A stretch of DNA of 64,000 nt from Grifola frondosa (lineage: Eukaryota; Basidiomycota; Agaricomycetes; Polyporales; Grifolaceae): contig LUGG01000005.1 of NCBI GenBank assembly GCA_001683735.1, positions 186,001 through 250,000 on the forward strand. Reading direction: 5' to 3'. Both the position numbers and the translations under genes were made by a program. Below, piece by piece: positions 20,857 to 32,790 of the stretch; position 1 is the stretch's first letter; each line of letters starts with the position of its first letter. The notes under the pieces were generated by a model that was not told the origin of the DNA, ran no database searches, and saw nothing but the letters and a program-made list of their open reading frames with translations.

Positions 20857-21383
20857 AGCAGAATTCCTAGTACTAGTGTATCATAATCGGAGTCCTGTAT
20901 ATCATGATCGTATAACGCGAATTTAGTAGTCGAGAAATTGTCTTGCACTGGCGGACCGCCTCCTTGCTGGGGTTCTTCGACACGTTTGGCCACAGATTCA
21001 CGCCGCATGAAGTGTGCTAAGTCGATGAAGCAAGCTGCAGTTTGAACTTCGTCGGAATCCGGATTCCACGATTCTGAGTACGCGTTAGTGCACGTGACAC
21101 AAACAGACACGCGTCACCCACGCGCCATGGCTGCACTGTGCACTGGTGATTGACCCTCTTGCCTTCTTGCACTCTTGAGTTAACGCTTACAATTGGGCTG
21201 ACCTATTGGCATTGGCTTCTGTATTGAACTTATCTCTATTTAGTCTCCTTCGAACCCACGCATTAGGGCGGGGCAACTAGCTGGTACTCCATTTTTCTCA
21301 CACCAAGACGTTTTAGTCGTTGATACTTATCGCTTCTGCCAGGACTGAAATCTTCGTCGAACTTCGTATTCATTGCCCCGAAG
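20857..21383. other. Intergenic, one unassigned minus-strand frame
   Basis: A minus-strand frame at 20853-21110 (DLAHFMRRESVAKRVEEPQQ) has a protein-like composition, but I recognise no family and see no partner exon. The rest is the presumed promoter of the RTT106-like gene. Confidence 0.3.
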
Positions 21384-23048
21384 ATGTCCAAGGACCAGTC
21401 ACTGTTGTACTTGGATTCTATCCAACCACTTCTCCCTGATGTTTTGAATCGGAGCTTGGAGCAGTGCACCAGATGGCGAGGCTGTCATCGACACTATGCT
21501 TCGCCTTGTTGTGGGAGCCGATGCTCCGTCAATGGTCGAGCTTGCAACTTGGGTTCCATGCAAGCCAATGCCTTAAAGACCATCGACGACCTCAAACGCG
21601 GCGATACCCCATCCAGCAACAAACGATCGCGAGAGGACGATGCGCTGACTCAGAAAGCTCGAAAAAGGCAAAGATATCGACGAGGACGGTCCTCCACGCG
21701 ATCACCTGTCCTAGAAGACGACCCACCGTTGTTCACTCTGCATACACTGTCAGCAACAACTCCCGTCCGGAAGAAAGTGGACATCACCGTCCACAGCGCG
21801 TCTATCCGTCTCACGAACCCCAACAGTCATGCCCTGGAACATCCCTCAATTCCATTCTCCTCTCTTCGCCGTGCATTCCTCCTCCCTACCCGCGGTAAGA
21901 CCAAGCCGCATTGGACTGTAGTACTTCTTCCAAGTGACACACCTTCACCGCCGGCAAGCCTGGTGTGAAGGATGCTCAACCACAAACGCCACAGATTATC
22001 TTCGGGGTTGATGCAACACTGCCTTCGCTCACAACCACGCACACGACGTTGATGCCGGACCCACATCTACCTCACACCCAAAGGCACCGCATCACTCCCC
22101 TCGCTGCGCACGTTCCTCTCGCACTCCCATTTCCGGTACTCGAACCGTCGACTACGGTGTTCCGTAGCGCTTGTAGGAGGTAACTAGTGGAGACGGCTGC
22201 GCGGGCGTGGACGGGTATCGGGGAGCGAAACCGGGAACATTATGGTTCCTGGACGAGGGCGTGCTGTGGGACGGGCGGCCTTGCGAGTTTCTTTCCCCTT
22301 GCAGACCTGGCAGGGAGTGGGAGCGGAAGGGAGAAGGCGAGGGATATAGATGCTGCTCTGGAAGGGTGCGTACGCTGACTGCAACGGGAGGAAGTGCTCG
22401 GTGATTCTCAGGCGGATTGTCGCAAAGGCGAAAGTGACCGTCAATGGCAAAGGAAGGCGAGAGAGCGCAGTGAGGAGAGTGAGGAGGAAGAGGAGTACCT
22501 GGATGTCGATTTTGGCCATCGGTTGATGGCAAATGAGCAAGAACCTATCGCGCGATGGATCAAAAAGTCACCGGCATCTGTTCGGCAAGCGGGATGTGGA
22601 TGGTCCCAAGCACTTCTGGAGACCCAGCGACAGAGAGAAGGCGTGTCCCGCCGGGCACTGCTGCAGGCGCAGGGATGTTGACTTGGGAGCGGACGACTCG
22701 GACGATTCCGAAGACTCTGACTTCGTAGGCGACGACTCGGACGACTCGAGTGGCAGTGACGATAGCAGCGACGAGTCGGAAGGAGGCAGATCTGGTGAAG
22801 GTGATGGCCAGGGCGGCGGCAGTGACGAGGGGAATGCAAGCGATGCCATGACGGAGGACGAGATTGATGATGAAGACGAAGAGGACCTGAAGCCGGAGCA
22901 CCATCCCCTTCTACGCCCTGGAGCGATGCCGCGAATGTCGCGCGCGGCGATGGATGCTGTGGTCGGGATGGTGGAGCAGGATCTGATGAACGGTGGAAGA
23001 ACATTGGGCGAAATGGATGACGATGAGGAGGACGAGTTGGACGACTGA
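21384..23048 (+). CDS. RTT106-like histone chaperone (frameshifted)
   Basis: Frames pieced together give an Rtt106-family protein. An N-terminal helical part (LLYLDSIQPLLPDVL, AVIDTMLRLVVGADAPS) and a basic linker with NKRSREDDAL come first. The first PH-like domain begins PVRKKVDITVHSASIRL, with LLPTRGKTKPHWTVVLLPSD and PQIIFGVDA. FPVLEPSTTVFRSAC and AKPGTLWFLDEGVLWDGRPC introduce the second PH-like domain. A long acidic tail (SDDSEDSDFVGDDSDDSSG) ends with EHHPLLRPGAMPRMSRAAMD and DDDEEDELDD. Such proteins deposit H3-H4 (preferentially H3K56-acetylated) behind replication forks. At least four single-base frame changes occur (near 21465, 21960, 22185 and 22500). The order and conservation are otherwise complete, so sequencing error is a real possibility. 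No introns are needed. Confidence 0.8.
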
Positions 23049-23465
23049 ACAGGATGCATGACCAGACATGATCATTGGTAATTGGTTTTCTTGACAATTT
23101 TTATTCCACTGACCGATGGTTTCGCACAGAACGAAGTTTTTCTGGCTCGAGCGACAATTTATGGAAACGGAACACTCAAGCATCAATCCCAAGTTGTATT
23201 ATAATTTAGCATGGTGGCTCTCGCTGTTATCTGGCTCATAGGCACTGTTTAACCGGTCACACTTCTCTAACAAATGGAGTTATTTTGATATATCACTGGA
23301 CTGATGTCTCTGGTCCTAAATTTCTCGCACGGGTTTGCACCTGAATTATTTCGACTGCTTAACGTCGCCGAGGTATTCATATCCTTACAACATATTGGTG
23401 AGGATTCTGCTCTTGATGACTGTGCCTGACATCTTAACCAATGCCGACAGGGGTAGGACTGTGAG
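23049..23465. other. Intergenic, 3' side of RTT106-like gene
   Basis: No gene was recognised. It is AT-rich and probably holds the RTT106-like 3' end and the outer edge of the Hsp20 relic. Confidence 0.4.
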
Positions 23466-23467
23466 GC

Positions 23468-23880
23468 ATGCTTGCTCGGAAGAGGTCTTCAGGAAGCTGA
23501 CAGTCGAAACATCGTTCTCCATTCCCGCCTTGATCTCCTCAGCCTATAGCAAATATGCAAGTCAGATACGGCTCGTATTCTCAGTCAGCTAAGAATCCTA
23601 GATGCTTACTTTAATGCCTTGAGGGAACGGCAGCGCTCTCGAGAACTTGCCATTCAGTCTTCGCGAGGAAACAGAACATTCCAGAGTTCTCGGATGGCGA
23701 AAACGTAACAAGTATAACTCTGTTGGCGCAAGCACTCGACTCGAAGACGAGAAATAGGTAAAACTGACGAGAAGTCACCTGAAGTCATATTCTACTTGAT
23801 TTTCGATCCTATTCGATCACAAGTTATCGGCGTTGGGTTGCCTAATTGGGAAGAAGACAAATAAGTGTCAATAACATTTT
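23468..23880 (-). pseudogene. Inverted, internally deleted Hsp20 copy
   Basis: The reverse complement matches the hsp20-1 locus in two blocks. Block one (about 23880 down to 23660) corresponds to the hsp20-1 promoter, including CCCAATTAG, the ATCGAATA region and the heat-shock element TGGAATGTTCTG. Block two (23652 down to about 23475) corresponds to the end of exon 2 (GKFSRAL..PQGIK), intron 2 and exon 3 (EEIKAGMEN). Everything between the TATA region and the last 14 codons of exon 2 is missing. The duplication is therefore recent enough to align through promoter and intron, yet cannot encode an alpha-crystallin domain. Confidence 0.82.
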
Positions 23881-24092
23881 GCAAACCAGTTCCAATCCTT
23901 TACCTGTTCATCGGTATGCCTAAATTGCCTATTCATCAAGCACAAGTTTCTAGTATCTCTCCAAGTACTCCCCTCTATTGAACTTTACCTGCGGAAAAAA
24001 TTCTCAAATCCGTGCGTGTCCTAACAGGAAAGGCGTTTGAGGTAGGATACATACGAGTGTATAGATACAGATCTCTTGTAATTAGTTGAGGT

Positions 24093-25005
24093 CTAAATCG
24101 GCGTCGTACCACTCAACACTTCATATAGTCCCTCCATTTGCCTCTTACCCAGATGCTCACTCCAGAACCTCATGATTGGTTCCCACTCCTCTCTAGAGCG
24201 TGGCATTCCATCTCCTGCCATTCTCACCTCAGCAATGTGACTATACGCCTTTTTAAATGCTGGGATCGCCCCAGAAGGTAAAACGGTCTCCGCAGGTGGG
24301 GGTCGATGGAACACCAACAAAGGTGTCGGGCACATGGAGGAATTGTAGGATAAGAGAGAAGAGGACCCGAGACGCTCACGACCGAGCCAAGAGGTCTTGC
24401 CACACGCTGGCCGTCGGACTTTGTCTGCTGCTCGAGTTCCGCCCTCCACCATTTCAAAACCAGTTCGACAGCAACGCTCCCGCCTTGAGCGAAACCAAAG
24501 AAATGGATCCTGTGTGGTGGCCAAGAGCAATCTTTTGTTAAGTGGGAGAGTACCTTCATCATGAGGTCGAGCGCGGGCGTTGGATTAGGCCGCTCTAGAA
24601 GCTCGCCGAGGGGGTCGAACGATTCATACCATTGAAAAGCTTGTTCATATAGGTATGGAATCCTGCAGAATAAACAGTCTAGTCTATCATGTATCAAATA
24701 TCTTAAAATTATTCTCACTGTTCTGGTGCGCGTAAGGCTAGCGTTGCACTCTGCGGAAGTTTCAGCTGTTGACCCAGTCGACCAAACGGAACCTCAGAGT
24801 CCCCTGTCCATAATTTCAATGCTAGATCTACCACTAGGTAAAGGAACTAACCAAGCCCATGCAAGAGAATCAGGAGATTCTCGTCAGTGCCATCGTCACT
24901 GGCACTGTAAGTGAAAGGGACCGGTATGGCAGAAGTCTTGGGGGGTCTTTGTTCTGGCCCTCCCCGTATCGGAGGATTGACGAAGGTGGATGTTCGACTC
25001 CGACA
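24093..25005 (-). CDS. Alpha/beta hydrolase of the phospholipase/carboxylesterase type
   Basis: The likely start is ATG at 25005 and the stop is at 24093-24095. Exons read RPPKTSAIPVPFTYSA and ENLLILLHGL (oxyanion-side HG motif). VPFGRLGQQLKLPQSATLAL and RAPEQ follow, then IPYLYEQAFQWYESFDPLGE and IHFFGFAQGGSVAVELVLKW with G-F-A-Q-G-G in place of the usual GFSQGG nucleophile elbow. Homologs with this form may use another residue, or the elbow Ser may be lost. The C-terminal end is AYSHIAEVRMAGDGMPRSRE through YEVLSGTTPI. Single-base frame changes lie near 24350 and in the first exon. It resembles acyl-protein-thioesterase-like hydrolases; the substrate is unknown. Confidence 0.72.
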
Positions 25006-25257
25006 TTAAATATACAAACTTTGCTTGAGGCTGGATGGTCAAACAAGATGAACGTTGTGAGTCTGTGGAGCGAGAGAGCAGTGTCCGGGGTCACGTTATG
25101 ATACTTCTGAATGGTATAACAGACTCCCCGGTCAATGTGAGAATGTAAAGTTACCAAGTAATGGGCAATGGCTACAGATCTACAACACAGTGACGTGATA
25201 GTACAAGTGCAACATGCAATAGATGCGCATTTGAAAGTCGTCTGAGTGGAATCACAC

Positions 25258-27106
25258 TTACAACCCGGCGAACAGTCTATCTCGGACAACTCCATCAGCA
25301 ATCTTGCTTCCACCTTGGACTTCCCTGCACCCAATATCTTCTTTGCCAACCTCCGATATGAAACCATCCACAGTACACAGTGGCCTACCCCTCAGGCATT
25401 CGACGTGCAGGTCTTCCGCGACTGCCCTCAGCCACTCCAGTACTGGCCCCTTGACCCATCGGCGCTGCTCGCCACGCCACCACCATCTGCCGGACATGAA
25501 CACCCAAGGTGCCCGCCGCCCTTGGTAACAGCCAGTGCGATAAGCTCGTTGCCACCCACATCTCGGGGAAGATCCTGTACGATTGGGTCGTCATTTGCAT
25601 TGATAGCAAGCAGAGGGACGCGAACATCCGCAAGCACGTTGTGGCTTGATGCCCATAAGTAGTACTCTTTTGCACCGGGGAAGGGGAATGGTGCAGCGTA
25701 GCTCGCATGCTGACTCGTGTATAACGTATCGAATTCCCACAGACTAGGCGACTTCAACGAGAGGATCTCGGGCATGACTTGTGCGAACGCAGTGTTACGA
25801 GCGAGAACGATCGAATGGCCTTTAACGAGATTCAGTAGATTCTGAGCAAGAGCTCTCGAATATATACGATCCGTCCATGCACCATTTGTCAATCTAGACG
25901 CTAGGACATAAGATTCGAGGTCAATTCATGCAATGAACAGATCTCTCACCTCGAGCTGACAGCACGTAAATCCCATGGCTTGGCAAGCACGCATGTCAAC
26001 AGGCCAGTATTCAATAAAGTTATGCGTCACTTACACAACCGAGCGCACAGCCGGCGGTAAGCCGGCTGCCCTGACCCTCCTGCGCCAGATATCGGATAAG
26101 CACATTGGCACCAAGAGAGAATCCAATGCCTAACAAGCGCGCACGCGGATAACGTTTGACAATATACATGATCGCCTGACGAGCGTCGTCTGTGGTGCCA
26201 CAATGGTACAGCTGATCGCTCGTTACGGGGTTCCTGCACATCCGCGGAAATTAATGACAACAGCTCGGTAGCCGAGACCCCCTTCAGCGACAGATGCACA
26301 GGCGGGAGCCAGTATCGACCGGAGATACGGCTCGTAGGACCCTGCCAATGAAGTGTCGGATTCTGAAAGGACGAGATGCAGAAAGAAATATTACCTCCTG
26401 TCATCCCGTGGAAAGCAACAATTATCGGTGTATCGTCAGCGAGAGGCCGCACATTGGGCGGAGGGGTGAAGTCTAGCGAACTACAACACTTAGATCTTCC
26501 CACCTATACAGCTACTGCACCTTCACAGCTTACATAGTACCACCGTCCATTAAACGGAGCAGTTTCCTATGAAAAGACACGAATTAGCACGGTGCAGTGA
26601 AGGAGCAGTCGTCTCCAAACCTATCGTATGTGACACGGTCTACATCGGAGAAGTCTCCGAAAACACTGTAAGCAGTCTGAAGATGTCCGCTGCCCATGAA
26701 CCTTAGTATACGCATTCTGCATACAAGATACTTGAATACGTGCTTGAAAAGTAACCATGACGAACGGAAGCCTCGTAGCAGACTTGGGCACCTTGAAACT
26801 ATGAAGTCCCGCAAGGCGAGTGTCTGAAGACCCTCTGGACCATTCGCCGCCATATTCCGGGATGCGCCGTGATTCGCACAGTAAAGCTCGGTCTTGTACC
26901 GGTCAATCCAGACGTAGTACCAGCATTTCCAGAACGTATCCAAAATCGAGAGTAGTGCTCGAAAAGCTATCCGTGCAACATAGAAAGGCAAGAAGGAGTA
27001 GGGATGCATGATAAGCAGCACAATCGTACACGAGATTTTCCCCTTCGACAATCCAACGAGAGGGAACGAGGGGGGAGTTAAGGAGCAGGATCTCTTCTAG
27101 CGACAT
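25258..27106 (-). CDS. YheT/Eht1-like alpha/beta hydrolase (ethyl-ester synthase family)
   Basis: Segments in order are LQTLALRDFIVSRCPSL, GSGHLQTAYSVFGDFSDVDR and LLRLMDGGTM. LDFTPPPNVRPLADDTPIIV and AFHGMTGG follow, then EPYLRSILAPACASVAEGGL and VVINFRGCAG. The nucleophile elbow is GIGFSLGANVL. The catalytic Asp region is LLAINANDDPIVQ and the catalytic His region is AVTKGGGHLG. This arrangement matches fungal Eht1/Eeb1/YMR210W and ABHD1/3 proteins, which make or cleave medium-chain acyl esters. Several introns are evident. Single-base losses break the frame near 26225 (TPV) and 25510 (GHLG/W). A hydrophobic N-terminal segment near 27000 suggests membrane attachment. The exact start is uncertain. 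Confidence 0.8.
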
Positions 27107-27109
27107 CGC

Positions 27110-27870
27110 GTTATGTACTAAATTTGCCGCGTGCAGCTCGCTAGTACATAAATCATGAAAGCTCGCTCATGATTCGGAATGGACATGCATGATTGAAGTC
27201 GTATCTTCTGATCTCAGACCGGTCAGCACCTGGCATATCGGGTAATTATCTGGGGCGCTTACCAAAGCTTCGGCCGTCATCAAAAAGTGTGCTTCTAAGG
27301 AAAGGCGTACTCACTTTGGATAGTTAAGGATAGTTGTCTTTGAAACGACATATAGAGCGTGCAAACATCAGCTCCATGAATCATGCAGATGAGATGGTCA
27401 TTCATCTCAATGACATCTCACACTGACGCAAGAAAAGATACCAATCAGACATCCACGTGCACATCCGAGAATATACATGCTCCTGACCTAGGCCATCTGG
27501 AAAAAATGACGACCTATTTCCAGACGGAGGGATAGATTGCTGCTTTCTACATACATACGTGTGTTCGCTTTCCGGAAGGAATAATCTGCCGGATGGTTGA
27601 CAGATCAAGGGACTGTATAGCATGAGCCTTCGGTAAAAGATGTAGAACGTGCACCTACAAATCAGCGTAAGTCTCCTAACATGGATAGACAGATGTGCGA
27701 CACTCACATCTAGCTTCATGAAAATGATGTTGCACAGAGAGTCAGTACACCATTGTAGCCCTCAGGAGCTCAACGCTTATCGCATGCGAATAGGTAAATG
27801 GGTCCAAGAGATACAATTTTCAGAGTAGGAAGCTACAGACGTACACCGAAATTGAGAACAATAAATTAAG
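27110..27870. other. Intergenic between hydrolase and phosphatase genes
   Basis: No conserved frame was recognised. The stretch contains several palindromic CATGAGCGAGC-like motifs near 27140-27175. It separates the divergently facing ends of two minus-strand genes. Confidence 0.4.
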
Positions 27871-29177
27871 CTACACAAAGTACGGCATGTTACCCTGTGA
27901 TGGATCTAGTCAATGTAGTTCCACGCAAGATAACAATCGCTTACCATCTTCCGCGACTTCTGCATGCCTTTGTCGCGTTCATTCTCCGGCGCAGCGTCAT
28001 ACACAGTAAATTCCTATTGCCATTCTCGCGGATGGTGAGTATAGAAGCCATATTTCCGCAGCGATAGCAGTAGTTGGGTGCCGACCAGACCGTCACGAGT
28101 TGTTCGTCAACATGTACTTGAAGCCTTCTTGTACCAGCTGGTGGGCGCGGGCAATCAAGCGAAGTGAATTGACATGGTTGAACTACAGTTTAAGTAGTTT
28201 GATACGTTAGTTTCGAGCATCAGAAGCGAGATATTGGTTACCGACCTCTCGAGTGACGCTTCCACCAAATAGCCAACCCGCACCGCGGGGACTTACCGCC
28301 AATTATCTACTTCGTCTGGATCGGACCACATAAGGTCTACTATGCGAATCAGATACGTTCGCTCACAACAATGTAGGAGGAATTGTACCGCAGAACGCGC
28401 CCTCATGAGGAATTTCCTGAGCGCGCGATAACACCCGTATCTGGTCTAATGTCGCGATATCAGGAGAGAGCCCGCCATGAACGCATAGTGTTTCGCCGTC
28501 TATGATCTGTGAACTTTTCGAGGCACTGTGAATTGAGAACAGGGATATCACCTACTGCAGCTAGATTCAAGTAATCGAAACACTGCAACAGGCCTTCCAC
28601 ACAAGAGCGCTGCCGTATTTCTGTTGACATTCATCTACATGACAGTTTATCAACATTATCATTGCGATGACACAGAGACTTACCATAGAAACCGTAAACC
28701 TGGGTGATCTGTCTACTTTCATGGTTCCCTCGTAGTAAAGTCACCTTGTCCGGATATCTAACCAACGCAATAGCATCTGGCGTGAGCATACACTGTGCGA
28801 ACAAATACCGCTTGACATACTTCGCCTTGAGAACCAACAGTAAGGAGACAGTCTCCAAACTGTAATGGCCACGGTCGACAAAGTCACCCTGCCACAGTTT
28901 GAGCAGTTCTCTCGGAGCTTGTTGCAGAACACATACGTGCCATGAATATATAGCTTGTCTCTGGGACTTCCCCTCCCTTACGCAACAGTTCCAACAGGTC
29001 CCAGAATTGACCGTGAATGTCCCCACATATCGTGACAGGGCTGGAGACGGGCTGGATATTGGACTCCTCGAGGAGAATTGAGCGCACTCGCTCGCATAGA
29101 ACCTTCATATCGGCTTCAAGAAGATGTTGGCAGTTCATGAGCTGCTCAATCCACTTGTCAGGGTCGAAAGAAGACAT
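27871..29177 (-). CDS. PP2A-family Ser/Thr phosphatase catalytic subunit (PPG1/PP6-like)
   Basis: It starts [20 protein letters not shown] at 29177. All metal and active-site motifs are present: [66 protein letters not shown] and [22 protein letters not shown] completes the set. After a last intron the protein ends GNMPYFV (stop 27871-27873), the hydrophobic tail methylated in PP2A-type enzymes. Length is about 305 residues, normal for the family. Three one-base losses (CCSVF region near 28580, DNWA near 28300, NREF near 28010) interrupt the frame, and the GDF intron begins GC instead of GT. It would dephosphorylate Ser/Thr in cytosolic signalling complexes. Residue-level conservation suggests a working gene with sequence errors. 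Confidence 0.87.
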
Positions 29178-31427
29178 TGCGGGATAGATATAATGGTGAC
29201 AGGAGACTGAGGAACAATGCTGAGTCTATCGCTCAAGCCAGATTAAGCGGCACCAACAGTGGGATTCTATCGTCGTGTAAAGAAAAGAACAAGAGCTTGG
29301 CGACAGCGGAACCGCGAAGAGGAGACGACGAAGACAAGTTGCTCGTCGTGCGACGGCCGACGGCGCTTCTGACTTGACAGCCGACCGCAAGCACCAGATC
29401 AACCGGTTTCTCTATTCAACGACTTATCATATCTATCTTTGTGCAATGCTTGACTTTCGAGTTTCGACTCGACCAGCAGGCAGAGTGCACATGCATTGGC
29501 GATGTAAGTGAATGTGCGGTGGTGAATTCCGACGATGAGTGGTCATGAGAGCGGACGACGGCTATTCTACTCTCTTTGCTTTTAAGGTGCGTTGTCTTAT
29601 TGTGCACATTCTGATTATTGTGGGATAGGATTCATCGAAGCCTTCACTGAATTTTGTTCATCGTAGTCCAGTTAAGTGCTCGCCCCTTGTGGTGTCCATG
29701 CTGCATTGCCGCATGCCTCTGGCTCTTTGTGAGTTCATGAGCACTGAGTACTGAGTAACTGAACTTTCTGGGTTCGAAGCACACGTTTCGATCCTCGTAC
29801 AACAACAAAATCTACCCAAAGATGTGATGCGTACACACCAAATGTGACCATAATCAATGATTATTCTGCTACTTCCATCTGTAAGCAGAAAGAAGAGATG
29901 GATAAAACACCCGCGAACAACTCCTCCACTTTTCCCCTGACATTTTGACAGATCTTGAATTGATTGCTATACACACAGGTTCACCAAGCTGACATTGTCA
30001 TGGCCCGTGATACTCACCACTGCCTGCGCTTTCAGGAGTATCGAATTCCAGGAGCTGTAAGTGGTTCTGGCTTTGAACGCATTCTAACTCAGTCCTTTTC
30101 AAGCGCTTCGATGAAAAGTACGGTTCCTCAGGCTAAGCCGTGATGGCACTAGCGGACTTCCGCTCTTTTTCTAGTGCGAAGGCGGAGTACCTCCATCTCC
30201 CGCCGCCGGCCTTCCGTCATGTCGTGCGTCCAAAGTTGCATTCCGTGGCAAATCCCTCAATAGGTAAGGTCAAGATTTTAAGACATAATGATCAGAAAAC
30301 CGCATCTTTCTAGAACATTGAAAGCTTCAGACATGCGTTCAAGCGACGAGCAATATCGATGCATCAAGTGGATTTCCCTTACGCTCGTCTTTCCCATGCT
30401 CGCCGAAACAGGTAACGAGGAACAGTCTTTCAGTGGCACCTCTCAACCGTCATGATGGCTCAAAATCTGCTTATGCTTCTCGAACAGACACCCACTGGTG
30501 TACACAGAATCATAGCGCACATATTCAACTGCTGTGCATCATCTACGTACGGATGTTGCTCAGAAACTGAGCAAGTTCAGTATATTGCTTTTCTCCAGGT
30601 CTGTGTAGTTGTTGCTGAAAAATCTCACAGGTGACAACAAATGAGGTGTCATTGTGAAAATATTCAACGCAGACGACACAACCATATCTTTCCTGATGTC
30701 GCCCCCAGGTTCGAACTCCCATCGGTTCATACTGCTTTATAACTTGCTGAACTCTTTTGATCAGGTTGTGCGTCGGAGTCATTCAGTTCGGCCACATCCG
30801 CCGAGGTACTTTCGGTTTTGGAGTTCGTCCATGATCTTCTGGAAAATCGCCGCAGCTCTGACGGTCTTCGTTGTAATACGTTGGAGTCTGGTGCGGACTC
30901 ATTGTTTGCAGGGCTTCCGCGTGAGTACTTCGGTAAAGCGCTTCTTTTGACCGTACTTTGGGATGAATATTTTAGCGTTGATGCGATATTCCCGTGGACA
31001 CCGTTGCTTTGACAGTGATCCCGCGTTTGCTCGCACGATGGAATAATTTGATTATAACGCTTTTTATGATATCTCTGGAAGCTGTATTTTTTGACAAAAC
31101 GGCGGTATTTTCAGGGACCCTCAAACCATACGGAAGTTGTATAAGGCATTTCTGGTGATTGCTTTTAGAGAGCTCTGACCATCATCTTGATCCAGCAGGA
31201 TGTCCTGCGTAGACGTAGCCGCAATTTGCTGGCATCTCGGGGATCTCAATCGCCACATGTCATCGGCTGTCCTTTGATGCTTCCACAGATGGCCCATGTG
31301 ATGCAGTTATATACACATCGTCAGCGCTTCGTCGGTGTACGTACACTGCCTGGGATCTCATAAAGCTGTTCAACTCGCCCCTTTATGGCTTTGCCAAGAT
31401 TTGTTCCCCCAGGCGGATGCTACAGCG
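29178..31427. other. 2.2-kb unresolved stretch with exon-like fragments
   Basis: Plus-strand fragments have coding-like composition: FRSFSSAKAEYLHLPPPAFR near 30170, MMAQNLLMLLEQTPTGVHRI at 30455 and FVHDLLENRRSSDGLRCNTL at 30822. They might be exons of one gene, but I cannot recognise a family or join them with confidence. No RNA gene was seen. Confidence 0.3.
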
Positions 31428-32790
31428 ATGTCAGATCCGCTTCCTTTAGCTAGAGCTGAGGTGAGTTTCATTTCCGGTCGAGCAGCAATTGTTTTAATCT
31501 GATTTGCTGCATTTAGCTTGTCGCTTTATTCCTGGAATCTTTGGTGTTCGGAGCATTCTGCGTCTTGTACGGTATATCGACATGGATCCTCATGTATAGA
31601 ACCGACAGTCGCAATCGAACAACGCTGAACAAGATGTTGTTCGCGACATCCACGTTGATGTTCGCGCTCTGTATCGCAGTATGTCTTCCTGTCTTCAGAC
31701 CGGCGGTATCAAACCCATGCATATTTTGGTGCATAGCATCTGGGCTTGGACGTTCATGCGCCATCCAAGGCTTCGTAGACCAAGGCGGGTCGACAGACGG
31801 GACTACAAACTTCTATCTTAAAATTTGATAATCCCACTCATGTTGCTAAGTCGGTCATCTTCATCACGCAGACACTCGTAGGAGATAGCTTTGTGGTATG
31901 AATCACATATACTACATTTACATTGTCACTAACACATGCTAGACTTACCGCCTTTTCATTGTCTGGAATCGTACGTTGTGGATCATCGTTATTCCGATCT
32001 TGTTGCTCACCAGCGCCGGTAGTAAGTGACTTGTATTTGATTTACCTTATTCCTATCTGATCGTACATTCAGTCTCTGGATATGGTGCTTGTTACGAGTT
32101 CACGACGGTCACCGACCCGGAACTCATATTTCAAAGTGCTCTAAGGCCTTGGATAACAACATTCTTCTGCATTTCGCTTTGCACAAATGTGCTAGCTACG
32201 AGTGCGTATTTCAGTCTAGTATAACCTCTTCAGTTGTTTTACGCTCACTCTACCGTCACGTCTTACAGCACTTATTGCTGCTAAGATCATGTGGTCTAAC
32301 CATAAAGTGCATAAGTACGCGCAAGCATTGGTTCCTCCCACTGGGAGGTGATTGAGACTTTGATTCAGTCCGCCGCGATCTACTCTGTGACGCTGGCCTC
32401 CCTTCTTGGCACCTACATTGCGAACTCTAATGCCCAATATATCTGCCTTGATGCACTGCAGCCTCTCATCGTGTGTACACCCTACTCATCCATGTTGATT
32501 CATCTTGATTGAAACATTATCTCATAGGGTGTCGTGTTCACGTTGATTATCATCCGCGTCGGGCTTGGGTACAGCCTAGCCGATTCTAACGCACAGGCGA
32601 TCGTCGACTCCCATCAGCTTCAGAGTGGTCAGCAGGAGTATCCTCTGCGGCCTGTGGCGATCAATGTATCTGTTTCCCGCCACTCCAGAGCGACCGCACA
32701 TCGTTCGAACAGTATGATCAAAAGAATCGTTCTGTCACCAAGGATTCAGACATTGAGACCGGTTCAAATGACCTGCCTCAGTGATTTCAC
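31428..32790 (+). CDS. Fungal 7TM-like integral membrane protein (frameshifted)
   Basis: Exon 1 (31428-31460, MSDPLPLARAE) is joined by a GT-AG intron (31461-31516) to LVALFLESLVFGAFCVLYGI, a first membrane helix. Further exons give FATSTLMFALCIA, QGFVDQGGSTDGTTNFYL, THVAKSVIFITQTLVGDSFV and YRLFIVWNRTLWIIVIPILL. PWITTFFCISLCTNVLATTL, SAAIYSVTLASLLGTYIANS and GVVFTLIIIRVGLGYSLADS follow. The cytosolic tail ends DIETGSNDLPQ. Basidiomycete genomes hold many such proteins of unknown role, proposed to be receptor-like. Frame changes of one or two bases occur near 31828, 32350 and 32690. About seven hydrophobic segments can be counted. Confidence 0.72.

Noticed and set aside
22441..23097. 218-codon minus-strand frame
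   Set aside because: It is antisense to the acidic tail of the RTT106-like gene. Repetitive Asp/Ser codons create it.
29755..29810. Second GGTTCGAAG-like tRNA B-box
   Set aside because: No cloverleaf can be formed around it.
30690..30725. Possible tRNA T-arm (GGTTCGAACTCCC)
   Set aside because: No matching acceptor, D or anticodon arms within 75 bp upstream.
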